DNA of 64,000 bases, from assembly GCA_004794655.1 (NCBI GenBank), contig SMMW01000585.1:7067501-7131500 (forward strand), written 5' to 3'. Each line of letters starts with the position of its first letter. Position 1 is the first letter of the stretch. Both the position numbers and the translations under genes were made by a program. Source of the DNA: Marisa cornuarietis (lineage: Eukaryota; Mollusca; Gastropoda; Architaenioglossa; Ampullariidae). Of this stretch, positions 46,473 to 58,548 are shown piece by piece. Below the pieces are notes generated by a model that was given only the letters and a program-made list of their open reading frames with translations, was not told the DNA's origin and did not search any database.

Positions 46473-48370
46473 TCCTCACGTAATTACACTGTCTTCGAAA
46501 AAAGTTCGACGAAGAAATAGTGGTCGGCAGGAAGACACGAATGCTTTTTCATTCACTACACATTAATCAAGATTTTTTCTTGGTTCCACCCACATTTACA
46601 TACTCACAAAAATTAATTAAAATACATTAAGCTATGGATCTTTGAAAATAGATTATCAATAATCCATCTTGATGTTTCATTGTAAACTAAAAATCGAAAA
46701 TATTGGATGAATCGATAAGGGTATATAGGTGAAAGCTCGATGAAGAAGAATCGATTACTAAGGGTGTTCCGAATGTTAAATATTGAGAGCTCGACGAGCA
46801 CGGGCTGATTATGAGTAGAAAGGGCTGATGGGTAAGAAAAGTTGGTCGACGAGGTAAAATTTAGGGCGAAGATAGATATTAGCTTAAAGAAGATGCATGA
46901 ATCTTTTGATGAGGATAGATCGATCGATAATATGGATGAATGATGTGAAACGAGGTGCAGATGCAGACACTACCTTGTTATAAATGATAAAAGTATTTAT
47001 CACCTCAGCCATTTATTGGATATGACAGGTGTTGACGGACTTCACTCAAACAAATTAACTATACCTCTGATTAATCGTTGGTTGACAGAGCTTTGAACCA
47101 ACATTAAGAAGCTTTTGTCTCTCTTCACGATAATCATGCGTTATTTCGTGCAAGACTATGAGCTTCCTAGTAACGTTCCTGCCTAAGGAACTTTGAGGGA
47201 TCGTAAGGATTATATCCTGTCTACCAGCTTATTGTGTACCTCTGTTCCTATTAGAACTGATGGTTAATCAGTAAACAGATAGTCAAAAGTCCGTCATATT
47301 CTGTATATAAGAGTACTTTTTATTTAACGCTACTATTTTTTGTCGCAATACTTTGTTCCTATGTTTTTACCTTAGTCCACCAGCGATGGTGACCTTTTGA
47401 AAAGTTCTTTGTGATCTGAAACGTGATCTGAATATGATTGATAAAGATATTTAATTCTTCATAATAATTTTTTCTCAAAAAAATGTCGAAACGTAATCTT
47501 TGTTTATGCTTTTTTATCATCATGACTATAATGAGACAATGTTATGAAATTATATTGGCATTAAGCAGAAAGTACATAAGATTTATTTGTGTTATGTTTA
47601 AAACCGGTATTCGGTCAAGTCACAGCGGAGGCCTCCATAAAGTTTTTTTCAGAATATGCAATAGTCGACTCATTTTCTATTTTACCTTCAGGGCGCTCTT
47701 AAGCTGAAGTACCGACTTTTCATTCACCTGAAGGTGAAAACTTACCTTAAAAAATAAATAATGGCGTGCGAAAAAGAATACAATGTACATTATATCAAAT
47801 AAGTATCACTTTGTGCTTATACAACTAAATTACGCAACCAATTTTTTTGCTGCATTTACAAGTATCTAAAAATTTGCTGATCATACGATTCGTTAATCGC
47901 GGTCATCATTCGTCCTTTTGTCATGCATTTACACTAAAGAAGATGAAAATTATATAAAGCGAAACATTATCTAACACCCCTAAGTATATATATATATATT
48001 GAAATCGCTTGGATGATTTGCTCAGCTTAAGTCGCATATAGTTTTCGTTATTTAATCTTTAGCGGTATATAGGTAAGTTTGCGCAAGACATTTTCATTAC
48101 AGACAGACTGTGCAAAATTGCATGTAGTAGTTGTCTGACTGCTGTGATTCTGTGTCAATCCTGTTGTGAAAAATCTCTGTTGATTAGCTGGCTGGCTGAA
48201 TAAATCCTTTCCTATCAAAAGATCATGAAGCTTCCTCTGTTGAACAGGATTTATAAAAGTCCCGTTCTTTGTGCGACAGATTTGGTTCTTTCTTAAAGGG
48301 AGTTCCCCAATTCAAGTTTGATTATGGATCACACATTTTTTTCTTGTTTATAAGGATTCATGAGACTCGT
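46473..48370. other. 3' flank of U4
   Basis: Contains ATCGAT-rich degenerate repeats (46660-46960), a block at 47036-47220 shared with 59800-59950 and 60720-60760, and an AT tract near 47985-47999. No gene recognised. Confidence 0.5.
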
Positions 48371-48386
48371 TTTGTATGGGACCATT

Positions 48387-48632
48387 ACACCTTATTTCTC
48401 AACCATCCCATGCAGCGCTAAAAGGGCTCATATCAATGATGTTAAAAAAAATTCTAGGTCGTCTATACATTGTCCGAGTAGAAAATTTTCGGTTTAACAA
48501 TATCATCATCCCACTGTTTAAATCTCTTACACGGTTTTCCCGCTGTGTTATGATAAGCTCGAGAGAACCCTTGTCTGTGTCAACAGCATTGCAGGTGATG
48601 CTCAGTGTTGAGAGTACTGCTGCTACATACAC
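48387..48632 (-). pseudogene. Decayed Ig-like domain exon
   Basis: On the minus strand, after a possible acceptor (TATGTAGCAGCAG), the frame reads STLSITCNAVDTDKGSLEL, IITQRENRVRDLN and later FNIIDMSPFSAAWDG, then an in-frame TGA (48401-48399), then EIRC. The B-strand-like SITC and the F-strand-like D-x-x-x-C are 68 residues apart, a normal Ig spacing, with the usual D-x-SP-x-x-DG approach to the second Cys. The nonsense codon between DG and the second Cys marks it as dead. No other exon of the gene was found nearby. It may belong to the receptor class whose exons occur in the first 12 kb, but that link is a guess. Confidence 0.45.
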
Positions 48633-48741
48633 ATGTTCTAACCACGTCGGAAGGCTGCTTGCGAGTTTTCTAATTTTTCAATATAAAATTGTTATTTATC
48701 AAAAATGTATATCGGATTCCTTATTTTCTGGCATTTGGTGA

Positions 48742-51455
48742 CTTATTGCCCATCATAAATGTCGTATGCCCTGTTTGTCTGTCTGTCCGATAGTCCCTAC
48801 ATCAATCCGTATATATTCCAAAATGTGTACGAGAAATAAAGAAAAAAGAAGTAAAGAGAATAAATAGGTAAATGTGTTTGCGTACATCATGTGCAAAATG
48901 GAAAATGATGACATTAAATGATTGCTATGAAAGAGAAATAAATCGTTTAAAAGAAGTTATGCAACTGTCTCCAGGGCAGGCAACTGTCGTTAGGTTAGAT
49001 CAGACATTTATTACCGTCAAGCTCTTTTCCAGCAAATGCAGCGAACCCTAAACTTATTGAAATAGTTTTACTAAATACACACTCGTAATGATTTTATAAT
49101 AAGAAAATAGTTCTTTTTATCTTTGGTATTCATAATAATTCTGTAGGTCTACATGAATCGTCTTGTAGCCTTACTTTCGACCTTCTTTGCCTTACGCATA
49201 TGCAGCCAGTATTTCCATGGTCGCATCCACATTATCTCAATATATCCATGGTCGCACCCAGCATATTTGTGGTAATATTTATATTTACTAAAAAAAAGTC
49301 ATTGTTTTATATACTTTCGCAGAGAATATTTACCCAAAAGCTTTTCTGTCGAATTCACATTTGTGCAATATGTCCATGGTCAAATCAAATGGTTCGACAA
49401 GGTAGGCAATGAGTGAGATAAACGAAGAAAGGAAGAAAGTGAGAATCTATAGGTCGATTTGCCAGCGTGCATCCTCCGAAAATTTTCCAAATCCAATACT
49501 AAATTCCAGCAATGAAGAAATGGTGAAGAGGCGTTATTCAAAAGTTCCTTGAGTGGAGGAATTTGTTTTCAGGATGAAGCTGACATTGAATTGCTGCAAG
49601 TTTTATGCTCAGCAATTGGAGGAAACCCTGATATACGAAATAATTGTATTATTAACGATTAGTACATTACATAGCAAAATTTCATCAAACAAAGGCGCCG
49701 TTTACAGCGCCGTCCAGTGGTGGCATACAATGTGTAAGGTGCCAGTATGTCAGTGCTATTAGTGTGGTCACCTCCTCTTATGTCACGTGAATGTGTCACG
49801 CTGACACCATTGAGATCATGAATGTCTCACACTCGAGCTACTCATACACACCACACAGCACTCTCACCTTAGCGCATACAACAGCCAAACAAACTTCAGA
49901 AACATAACTGACACAGAATACGCACGTGACTCCGCTAAATGGGCACGAGTAAATAAACGGAATGAATCGATCATTGTCAAGCTGAAGGATGGCGGAACGG
50001 TCACTAGATGTAGACCCGACAGTTGCTCTTGGAACCCCTCCCCGACAGTAAAAATTTGACTTTGCAAAAGCCTTAAGCAGCCTGCCGCAATTCGATAACA
50101 GCAATACAGTTGATTTCTTTCTACTGCAATATCCCTTAAAAATAGTTGGCAGATTAGGAGAGAAGAGAGAAAAGCTGTCTCAAAAGACCCTTCAAGTTAG
50201 ATTCACTGACGCCAAGACTACAACAAAGCAAACATCGGCTTCAGTAACACAATAGCACCAGCAGTAAAGATGTATACTTTGCTCTGTCGCAAAAAAAAGA
50301 TCGCGCAAACTTCATGAAGACTTCTATACAGACGGCACTGTCACCAAGATCGGCACTGGAGGAATCCTTAGAAGCGTTCTTCATAAACTCTAAAGATTTT
50401 GTTTGAGGGAGAGGAATAAAAATACGAAATCTGTGCTGACTCTTTTAAAAAATTATCTCACATATTTATGAAATAAGACTATTACAATAAAAGCAAACTG
50501 ACGTCTAATATCGACCAAGCGTGAACCATCACCCGGCATTTTTCCACTGCACTTTCAAAGCTTCAATGCACAGCCTCATCCCACACTAAATTTATTCATC
50601 ACGGTGCAGCACCACTAAATATCTCCTTAATTTATTTACCAGAACCTCCATAAAAGATACATGAAACAATTCTTTGAAGTCGATGGATGCACCAGATGCT
50701 TGTTCGAACACAAGTCATCAGCCTAGATTAACCTGGTAATCCAAAAAAGCGACTCCACCAAAGCTATATGGTGATGTCAAACATTCATGTCCTACAGAAG
50801 TGGCAAACGTTTATCTGCTGCCGCAGGCGTTTTCAAACTACCAAACTGATTCTTAAAATACTCTTTCTTACGTCAGTAAACTGTTACATTGGAGTTCAGA
50901 AGGCAGAGCTGCAAAGACCCTTTCACAGCGATTCATTGTTGAGAGGTTGTCAGGAGAAGATGCAGACAGTGAATTGTTCTCCATCATTGCAATCCGAACT
51001 TAGAAGATATAATAGACCAGCAGTGTGCGAGGAAATTAAACTTTGACTGAAATGGACTCCCTAGTAGAACACAGAATGTTCTTGGAATGCGAAGGATACC
51101 CACAGTAATTAAATTTCATGCTAATGAACGAGCACGTGCACAAGTACACACGCAAGCACACACATCGTACCACAATGCACCACAGCATATATATTCACAG
51201 ATTATTCTCATTATTTCCAATATCCACCTATTTGAGTTTTTAAAAAAAAGGCTGATGCTACTTTATTTTATTTTTATTTACTTTTGCTGAAGAAAATACC
51301 TACACCTTAAACAGCTGCAGAGAATATTTGTAAAATGTATATTTTTGAAATTAATGCATTTTCTTTTAACTAAGGTAAAAAAAGCAAAGTCTTATTTTAA
51401 CAGTTTCTCCTTGTACAACAACCTCTATGAGGTATACTACTGCAGCAATCACCAT
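48742..51455. other. Upstream flank of U5
   Basis: 48960-49230 (ACTGTCTCC, then GGGCAGGCAACTGTCGTTAGG) is shared with 62920-63110 plus 63308-63340 upstream of U8, where a SINE splits it. 50905-51020 is the GCAGAGCTGCAAAGAC block of each unit. ORFs at 49.2-50.1 and 50.77-51.29 kb are short and unsupported. Confidence 0.5.
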
Positions 51456-51548
51456 GTGTACACAAAAATGTACTTTAAAACTAGTCTCGATACATTTCTC
51501 CATATATAAATTATAACGAATCAATCGCTACACGGGATGTTCGTATTT
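51456..51548 (+). promoter_or_regulatory. Conserved upstream element, unit U5 copy
   Basis: GTGTACACAAAAATG, then ACATTTCTCCATATATAAA and CGAATCAATCGC, about 370 bp before the E1 ATG. The corresponding TATA position downstream (about 51708) reads TGTAAGGA. Confidence 0.35.
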
Positions 51549-51917
51549 ACTAACTCCGTCTCTCTTAAAATAGTGTTTAATTATACAAGCAATAGTTAAT
51601 GTTTGCTCTTTAAATCAACTGCTGTATCTTTTCATTGAGAAGAAACAGATAAAGGCGGTAGCAGCTCTTTTCCTGACCTTAGATTGTGGTGACTAATGGC
51701 CTCAAGCTGTAAGGAAGCAGATGATAGGATTCAGTCTTCGTTAAAAACACGAAGTCAAATTATTTAGCGTCTTCCGCGTTAGTCTAAGTATTATGGGGCT
51801 AAATTAGTATCTCAAAACATAACATAAACGTTGTTTTACATGTAGAGCACTTCGTTCGTGTAGAAAAGTCTCAGACATGCGTTGTGGTTGTCTTTTTATG
51901 CGACAGTACTCACCGAA

Positions 51918-54240
51918 ATGAATCTTTTGCTAGACATCGATTCAACGGATCCGGGATCATTGGAAGACTTTGAGGATGTGTTCAAAAACTACAATTTCAA
52001 CGCTGTTTGAGAATGATTCGAGTATTTTGTCTGATGAAGTAAGACAACAACAATATATAATAACAATGATATACAGTCAGCTGGAAAATTCGTTGTTACC
52101 TTAAACATAATTATTGTTAACTAACGCAAGTTCCTTTTATTTTACGTCTTGGGCCTCACTTACCCGACCTTTACTCTCTGTCTTATCAAGATTTGCAAGA
52201 TTATCATAGAGGCCGTGGGCTGGTTCATGATTCTGTTTCTTCTGCTTCTGGGAATCCCCGGCAACACGCTGAGCGCCATGGTGTTCTACAGGCAGGGTCT
52301 TCGAGAGAGAATCAACGTCTGTCTCTTCTCCCTGCCGCTGGCTGACCTCGTCAACGTCATCTTCCTGCTTCTTTTGTATGTCGACGACCGGCTTACAACA
52401 ATCTATTTATTGGGTGAGTGTTGTCGATGCTTCATTAGTTTTGTTAGTAAGTCTTAGAAATATCATAAACGTAGTGCCATTTGGCTTTAAAGAAATTCCT
52501 TGATTTGTCACTCTCAAAACCGTGATGTACAAGCCTAGTAGGTATTTCAATAAATTTCGTAACGTACATGATCGTTTTCGATTACTAAGTAATAAAAATG
52601 AGAGGATCGTGTATCGATACTGATTTAGGTTTAGGCGGTTTCGAGTGGACATCACAGTTCCTGTCTGCTGTGATCGCCTGTGAGCGATGTTTCTGTGTCG
52701 TCAGTCCCCTCCACGCCAAGCGGCTGCTCAAGACGTCCACCATGACCGCTGTTGTTGTCGTCTGCTGTGTCGTGCTGATGGCAGGAATGTGTGTCATCGT
52801 GATTCCCAAGCACAGCTTCGGTCTTTTGTACGATCCAGTGACTAACATCACAAAGTCCTACCTGACAGTGACAAAGTAAGGGTATTGTTCACGTCACAAA
52901 AATAATAGTACAACAACAACAACAATAATAATAATAATACAATCTGTAAAGTGCATTTTCATATGTTAATGCAAACTCAATGCACTGCACACGAGAGGCT
53001 GCAAGCAAACCGACAGTCAGCCATAAAATGAACATAATTGGCAGTAAACAGATAAGACCATGACAAAAAAGTGTATGGATGAAGAATGTTAAGAACTTTA
53101 ACTTCGATTATGCAAGATATTTCTTGAGCAGATGGGTCTTAAGGCTGCATTTAAAGATTTCAAATATACACAGTTTGCAAACAAAGGGTGCGAAACATTT
53201 TAAATAGTAAAATATCTCATAAGGAATATGTGATGTCCTAAGGACACCCATTTAACAAGGAAGTTTCAATACAGGAAAGATTGCTTTAAAACAGTCTTAG
53301 TCGGATATCCATGCTTCGTAGGCTTTTTTCTAACCAAACACTTTTCATGCTTCTAAGCTCATTTTTTGTTGAAAGGCGTGTCTGAAACTTAATCATCTGG
53401 AAAACAGGATTTCTGTCCTTATATTTTTCTGCTGACATAACTTTTGCTTGCCTCTATTTTCATTATTTATCTTTTACTTCAACGAACGCTCAACTCAAAC
53501 AGAAATAAATGTAGGTATACTTTAACATTGTTTGAAATTTTGCTCTTACCACATTTCGTAAAACCTGTTTTATTTCTTCAAAGACACTGATTGTGTATGT
53601 ATGGCATATCGAAGACATTCAATCAGTCAAATCTGAATGTGGCGCATAAATTATTTAAATTTAAACTAACTGAAGTTATTTGAAATGCATTTAAGCGCAT
53701 GAACAGTAAAAGACTACTTGATAAAATAGCTTTATGTTTTTCAGGTACTATACGGATAATAAGAATATCATCGACATTTGTGACATCCTTATCTACTCCA
53801 CGGTACTACCAATCACTTTCTTTGTCGCCATAGCGATATGCACTTATGTTACCGCTATCAACCTACATGCAGCTGTCAAACGAAGAAAGTCGATGACAAA
53901 CGTGACGACTGGGGCAGAAAAGACTGTACACCACGGTACTAGTATGTCGAGTAAAGAAGTCGCTGTAACCCGTATGTTGATCGGGGCCTCTATTCTCTTC
54001 CTCATCTGTGTGATACCCAATGTTGGTGTTCAGATCGTTTCTCTTCTCCTACAAGAGTTAAATTCCGCCAGCATGTACTTCACACTAAACTATACATTGT
54101 GGTCTTTGGTCTTCATGTGTCGTGGAGTCCGTTCCTCGGTACATTTCTGTGTGTATTACATCATGGGGTCAAAGTTCAGAGAACATGTACACAGTTTCTG
54201 TCTGCGCATTGAGAGAACCTCGAGCGAAGGCTTTAATTAG
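51918..54240 (+). pseudogene. GPCR unit U5: intact body but frameshifted E1 (probable pseudogene)
   Basis: E1 (51918-52038) is 121 bp instead of 123; the frame shifts and meets TGA at codon 31. E2 (52191-52413) is open but its two usual methionines are ATA and GTG, leaving only the Met of WFMILF inside TM1. It also lacks nine codons in the TM2-TM3 loop (the HFNPDSW region). E3 (52629-52875) and E4 (53745-54240) are fully open, with ACERCFCVVSPL, VLPITFF, CVIPNVG, FCVYYIMGSKFREH and a shorter tail ending RTSSEGFN. Donors and acceptors are intact and phases are 1 and 2. Without E1 the product would start in mid-TM1. It is most likely a recent pseudogene, or a gene using an unseen alternative first exon. 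Confidence 0.7.
52880..53740. other. Intron 3 of U5
   Basis: AT-rich intron with an (ACA/ATA)n run at 52911-52939. No transposon recognised. Confidence 0.6.
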
Positions 54241-54395
54241 AGAGACAAATTCTCTGTTCACCCCAAGTATACACTCACAGTGCCTTTGAGTAAGTTTAAC
54301 AAACATATCTGTGCATCTCTGACAGTCGAGGACACTAGGATTCGCGAGGAATGTCTCAAACTTACTGAGACAAATTTTGCTAAAATATACTTTGT

Positions 54396-54399
<4 letters not shown>

Positions 54400-54442
<43 letters not shown>
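54400..54442. repeat. CAA trinucleotide microsatellite
   Basis: About fourteen tandem CAA/ACA triplets in the U5 3' flank; the poly-Thr ORF across it is an artefact. Confidence 0.95.
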
Positions 54443-54904
54443 CGGATTACTCCTGTAGGGAAAGAGATTTTGTGCCAGTATATATATATATAAATGACAC
54501 ATTACTACATGAAATAGTTTGTTGCTTTGTAATTTCGGATCTGTACCTTGTGCAACTAGCCTCTCAAAACAAACATGACAGTATACTTTCTACCTTTAAG
54601 AGGAACAAGAAAATGCCTGGCCTGTAAGCGAAGTTGTTGAGGCTCCTGATGTACTGCAGCTCCTGTTCGTCGTTCCTCGTCGCTGTCTGCCATGGTCACC
54701 AAATCTTCACCTACAGAAATGATAAAATTTTCAAGAGTCATACCTGGCTTTTTTTATCATTTTTCTTCCCTTTAGGTACAGACAGTGGGCCTACACGAAT
54801 TTGAGAGTCAGCAGATGGAAGGAGAGCTTTTTCCCCCATTTCATGGTCTTCCTGTGAAAAGGATTGTAGGAAACTATTTGATCACTGTGGTCCACTTCCC
54901 CCCC

Positions 54905-56040
54905 CCCTCGTGTACTTGTTGTAATCATCAATGGCTGTTGGCTTCTCCTTTACACTGATGGGAGTCTTCACAATGATCATCTGTTGAAAGGACACCTACC
55001 TCCTTCTTGTCGACCCACCTCAGCACCATGGTGTTCTTTAGGCGCCCGTAATCTGCATCACCTTTCTTTATCTTTATTTTCCTAAAGTCCTTTGGCAGCT
55101 TCACTCTGCTGGTCATAGCTGTTCCAGTGAAGCCAGTGTTGCTGGAGGCCAGGTCCTCGACGAGAGGTAAACTGGTGTAGTACCTGTCGGTGTACAGGCA
55201 ATAGCTCAAAGATTTCAGGGGCTTCATGAGGTATTGAACCACATCATACGGCCTGTTGCTCAGTCTGGGCAAGCTGCAGAAGATTTCAAATCGCCAGACA
55301 TACCCAGACTTGCTTTCACAGAACTCCTACAACTTGATTCCCCACTTCACTGGCTTGTCTTTCATGTACACTTTGAAGCTTACCCTGCCCCTACATGGAC
55401 ACATGGCTTCATCAATGCTGACGTGTTGTTTAGGGATGTATGTAGACTGGAATGCCTGGAACATGGTTAGCAAGTGTTATCTGGTTACTTATATACTGCA
55501 AAAGGGGGCGCGGCACTCTTGTATTCTACATTCAGACAATCATAAAACAGTTTTTACTCATTTAGTAGTACTTTTGAAAGATAATCATTCATTGTGTAAA
55601 TTTGTAGGCAAGAATTATCTTCTTTGGTAGGATATGACAAACATGTAGTAATCGTGGCATGTAGTAATCAACAATACCGTACTGCTTTTAATTATAAATA
55701 GAAGAAATAACTGTATCTAAGACATGTGTATGAAATAAAATTTCTGTTATAAAAATATGTAGAATGTAACAAATTTTTATAAAGAAAATTATTACAAATA
55801 CTCACATGCTGCAAATGGTTGATGAAAGGTCTTAATTTGTAAAGCGGGTCATAACCTGGTTGCCCCTTTGGCACTGCTACAGAATTATCAGTTAGGTAAA
55901 AATAACAAGTATACTAACAAACTTATCATGCTTCATTATTCGAGAAGCAAATGTTGTCTGAATAAATGGGCGTCTTGCCCAATAATCACTTATCTTAGGC
56001 ATGTGCACAATACGCATATGGCAAATTATGGCAAGAAAAT
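54905..56040 (-). pseudogene. Broken piggyBac-type transposase (PGBD4-like)
   Basis: Reading the minus strand from high to low coordinates, pieces appear in the order of piggyBac transposases: HMRIVHMPKISDYWARRPFI (about 56020-55960), PKGQPGYDPLYKLRPFINHL (55872-55806), YIPKQHVSIDEAMCPCRGR with YMKDKPVKWGIKL (about 55440-55335), ESKSGYVWRF, then LYTDRYYTSLPLVEDL and KNTMVLRWVDKKEVGVLST (55272-54990), and after a frame change KPTAIDDYNKYTRG (about 54945-54905). Stops and shifts separate the pieces, and 340 bp of unrelated or intronic sequence lies between 55806 and 55465. The DDE domain is therefore recognisable but dead. Terminal repeats were not located. It sits between U5 and U6. Confidence 0.8.
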
Positions 56041-57003
56041 GATAAATCTCATACAACTTGACACATTTCCAAGTACTTATCTGAGACCTAGCTGAGGCAT
56101 GAAAAATGAAACAGCTGAATTCGGAATACAGCCCTACAGATTGGAAATTTATTTAGAAGTTTCGAATGAAGTCAAAGAAATAATTAAATGGTCCAAACTG
56201 AATTCATTCTTCAGACTGGTAAGTCAATCAAATCAAACTTCAATGGGCAACAATCACGGAAATTGCAGTCTAAGTTGTATTATTATAGATAGTCTGTTTA
56301 TAAAATGTAAACACGTTTCAAAAGTGTTTGTCTAAGAGAAACTCCCGTTAGGTTTTTATTTGATGGTTTCAAACATTGTATTTTTATTTTATTTTATAGT
56401 TACAACTGACTGCTGATAAGGAATTTTTTACAGTTAAAAACATAATGATAGTTTGAAACATGTTTATCAATGTAAAAATTTATTTCTTCCACATTTAGCA
56501 GCATGCATAATTTTCTATTTACTTACTGATACTCGCACGTGTTCTCGCTTAAGCTCCTTATAATATGTTGATCAGCCTTAATTCTTTTTTTCCATTGTTA
56601 GTTGTTTCGATCCCGCACATCAATGGTGCCCTCACACTGTCAGCTGTTTTTTGCATTGTGCTGCATAAAGATACGACTGATGATGATATGTTTGTGACTG
56701 TCACACGATGTTACTTGTAGACCAGACGGTGTAGAAACTGTCGATGCTGCATGTCTGGTGCTTGATCTACCAGCAGTCGTAGTTGGTTTTAACATCTCGT
56801 CCTTTTGTATAGTAAGCACTTGCTTGTACTGTATAAGTGACTGGATAACAATCGATTTTGAAATGTTATGAGCAAATTTTTGTGTGCGGTGTGGGGACGA
56901 AGTTTTCACAGCACGTTTGAACAAAACAGAGACCTGTATATACACATGTCTGAACAAAGTTAATCCACTGGCGTGTGCTGTCATTATCTTTTGAATTTCC
57001 TAA
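56041..57003. other. Interval with an unassigned minus-strand ORF
   Basis: A minus-strand ORF at 56984-56640 (114 codons, Ser/Thr-rich) has no recognised domain and could be the N-terminal remnant of the piggyBac element or chance. Nothing else seen. Confidence 0.3.
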
Positions 57004-57175
57004 ATGAGTACAAACTCCATCTTAGTGTCTAAGAGAACATTCAGCAACAGCACAATGTGTCCTGGTCAGTTTTCGTTTACGGAGGATTACATCTTTTCTC
57101 TTGGACTTCAGCTAGTGCAGACGGTGCTATTTTTAGAAAACGTCACGTCACTTCCTGTTTTCTCGACAAATCCAG
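57004..57175 (+). CDS. Possible orphan first exon, unrecognised
   Basis: ATG at 57004 followed by 57 open codons (MSTNSILVSKRTFSNST..., then MCPGQFSFTEDYIFSLG and LENVTSLPVFSTNP) to a donor CAG|GTGTGC near 57175. Two NxS/T sites are present. It has no hydrophobic leader, no matching downstream exon and no recognised domain. It lies before the probable LTR insertion and might be part of a lost gene or of a transposon. Low support. Confidence 0.2.
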
Positions 57176-57222
57176 GTGTGCTTAAGAGAAAAATATTAAT
57201 ATAAACTCTTTCTTGATTCTTT

Positions 57223-58450
57223 GTTATAAAATACCACCGGAATATGTTTCTGCGATACTTTGCGCTCTGTTTCCAGTGTCGCAGAGAGGTGACATGGAGG
57301 CTAATAGCCAGTACAGAGCGGGTGGCCGAGTAGCACCTGGCGCGTGAGTAATAGGTTTTTTAGTGAGAAAAGAAATGGGACAGAATATTAAATTAACTGT
57401 CGCCAGCCAGTGCTTCACTTCCCAGAGAGGCACGGCCGAGTATCAGTAAATGCCGAGACACTGCGTGTTGGGGATTGAAGGCTGCGTCTTCCGAGAAAGG
57501 CGCAGTTAGCTGGATCTATTTTTAAATTCCTAGATTTTTAGTCCCCAGTGATTGTTCGAGTTTAGTGTCTGGAGTGAATCATCAGTTTCCCAGTGACCGG
57601 AAGTAAGAACATCATCAAGAGTAAGCAGTGATAAAAGTGACTCTGTGCCGGATTTTGAACTTTTTTAAAGTATTTTAATATAGAATATTTGCTAATTAGA
57701 ATGATTAATTTAATTGGTAATTTTTGGGATTATATTAAGAAATTAGTTCTGTTATGGTAACAATCTTATGATGTTTTAAGTCTTTTAACAGATTATGCTC
57801 ATGCAATTAAATGTATACAGGCCTGCAAAAGAGTTGTTTTGTATGAGGAAAAAGAACGCGCAAATGTCCAGGCGTTTAGTTGAACGCGAGAAGCTGTGAC
57901 ATCCAGCGATTTTTGCTCAGCAAACGGGTTGGACTTTAAGTGGTCACTGCTAGTGACCTTCAATTAGCTTCAAACATTTGTTTTAATAAATGTGTCTCTC
58001 TGTCTTAGGACTGCATAGTTTCCAGCAGTTTCTTGATGATTTATTCTAGATTTTGGTCTGAGTAGCGATTGTTCTGTGTTCATGAAATATTTACTTTGCG
58101 ACCTCGAGATCTGACCTGTAAACAGATCACAATCTTGGTCTCTAAAAACGATGTAAGCCAGAAGACGACTAAAGATGACTTATAATCTCTGACTTTTAAA
58201 CTTTCCCGTCATTTTTTCTACCTGAAGCTCTAACGGTTTTTCAAGTCATCATTACTATGGACTGTTGGTTGACCTTTTCTGCGTTCGCCATGGAAGAAAC
58301 TTTACGACCTGTAGATTGGAACTGTAGCCAATCATGAACTTGAGCCAATCCATAACTAAGATTTTATTCAGCTGAGCAGCGACACAGTCTTCCATGAAAT
58401 AAAAGAGAAAAATTATTTTTGTCTTTACTTTATGTTTTTGTGCCTATTAA
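57223..58450 (+). mobile_element. Possible LTR-type insertion breaking U6
   Basis: This non-coding block separates the piggyBac region from the E4 fragment of U6 and matches no other array unit. It has a GC-richer start (57235-57490), an AATAAAAG signal at 58399, and a G-rich segment after it (GTGTGGTGAGGTTGACTTTG). This resembles the layout of the LTR-like element at 31537-32330 but without clear sequence similarity. Ends and target duplication not determined. Confidence 0.25.
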
Positions 58451-58548
58451 GTGTGGTGAGGTTGACTTTGGGCGGGTATCAGGTTATACAATCTAACTGA
58501 TTCTTATTTTTAATGATAGTAGTAGTTTTATTCAATTTAATACTTTAA

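Noticed and set aside
48376..48741. 121-codon plus-strand ORF
   Set aside because: It is antisense to the Ig-like segment, which has the recognisable residue pattern on the minus strand.
57320..57345. tRNA-like string GGGTGGCCGAGTAGCACC
   Set aside because: No cloverleaf partner stems or T-loop could be found at the right distance; probably chance or part of a repeat.
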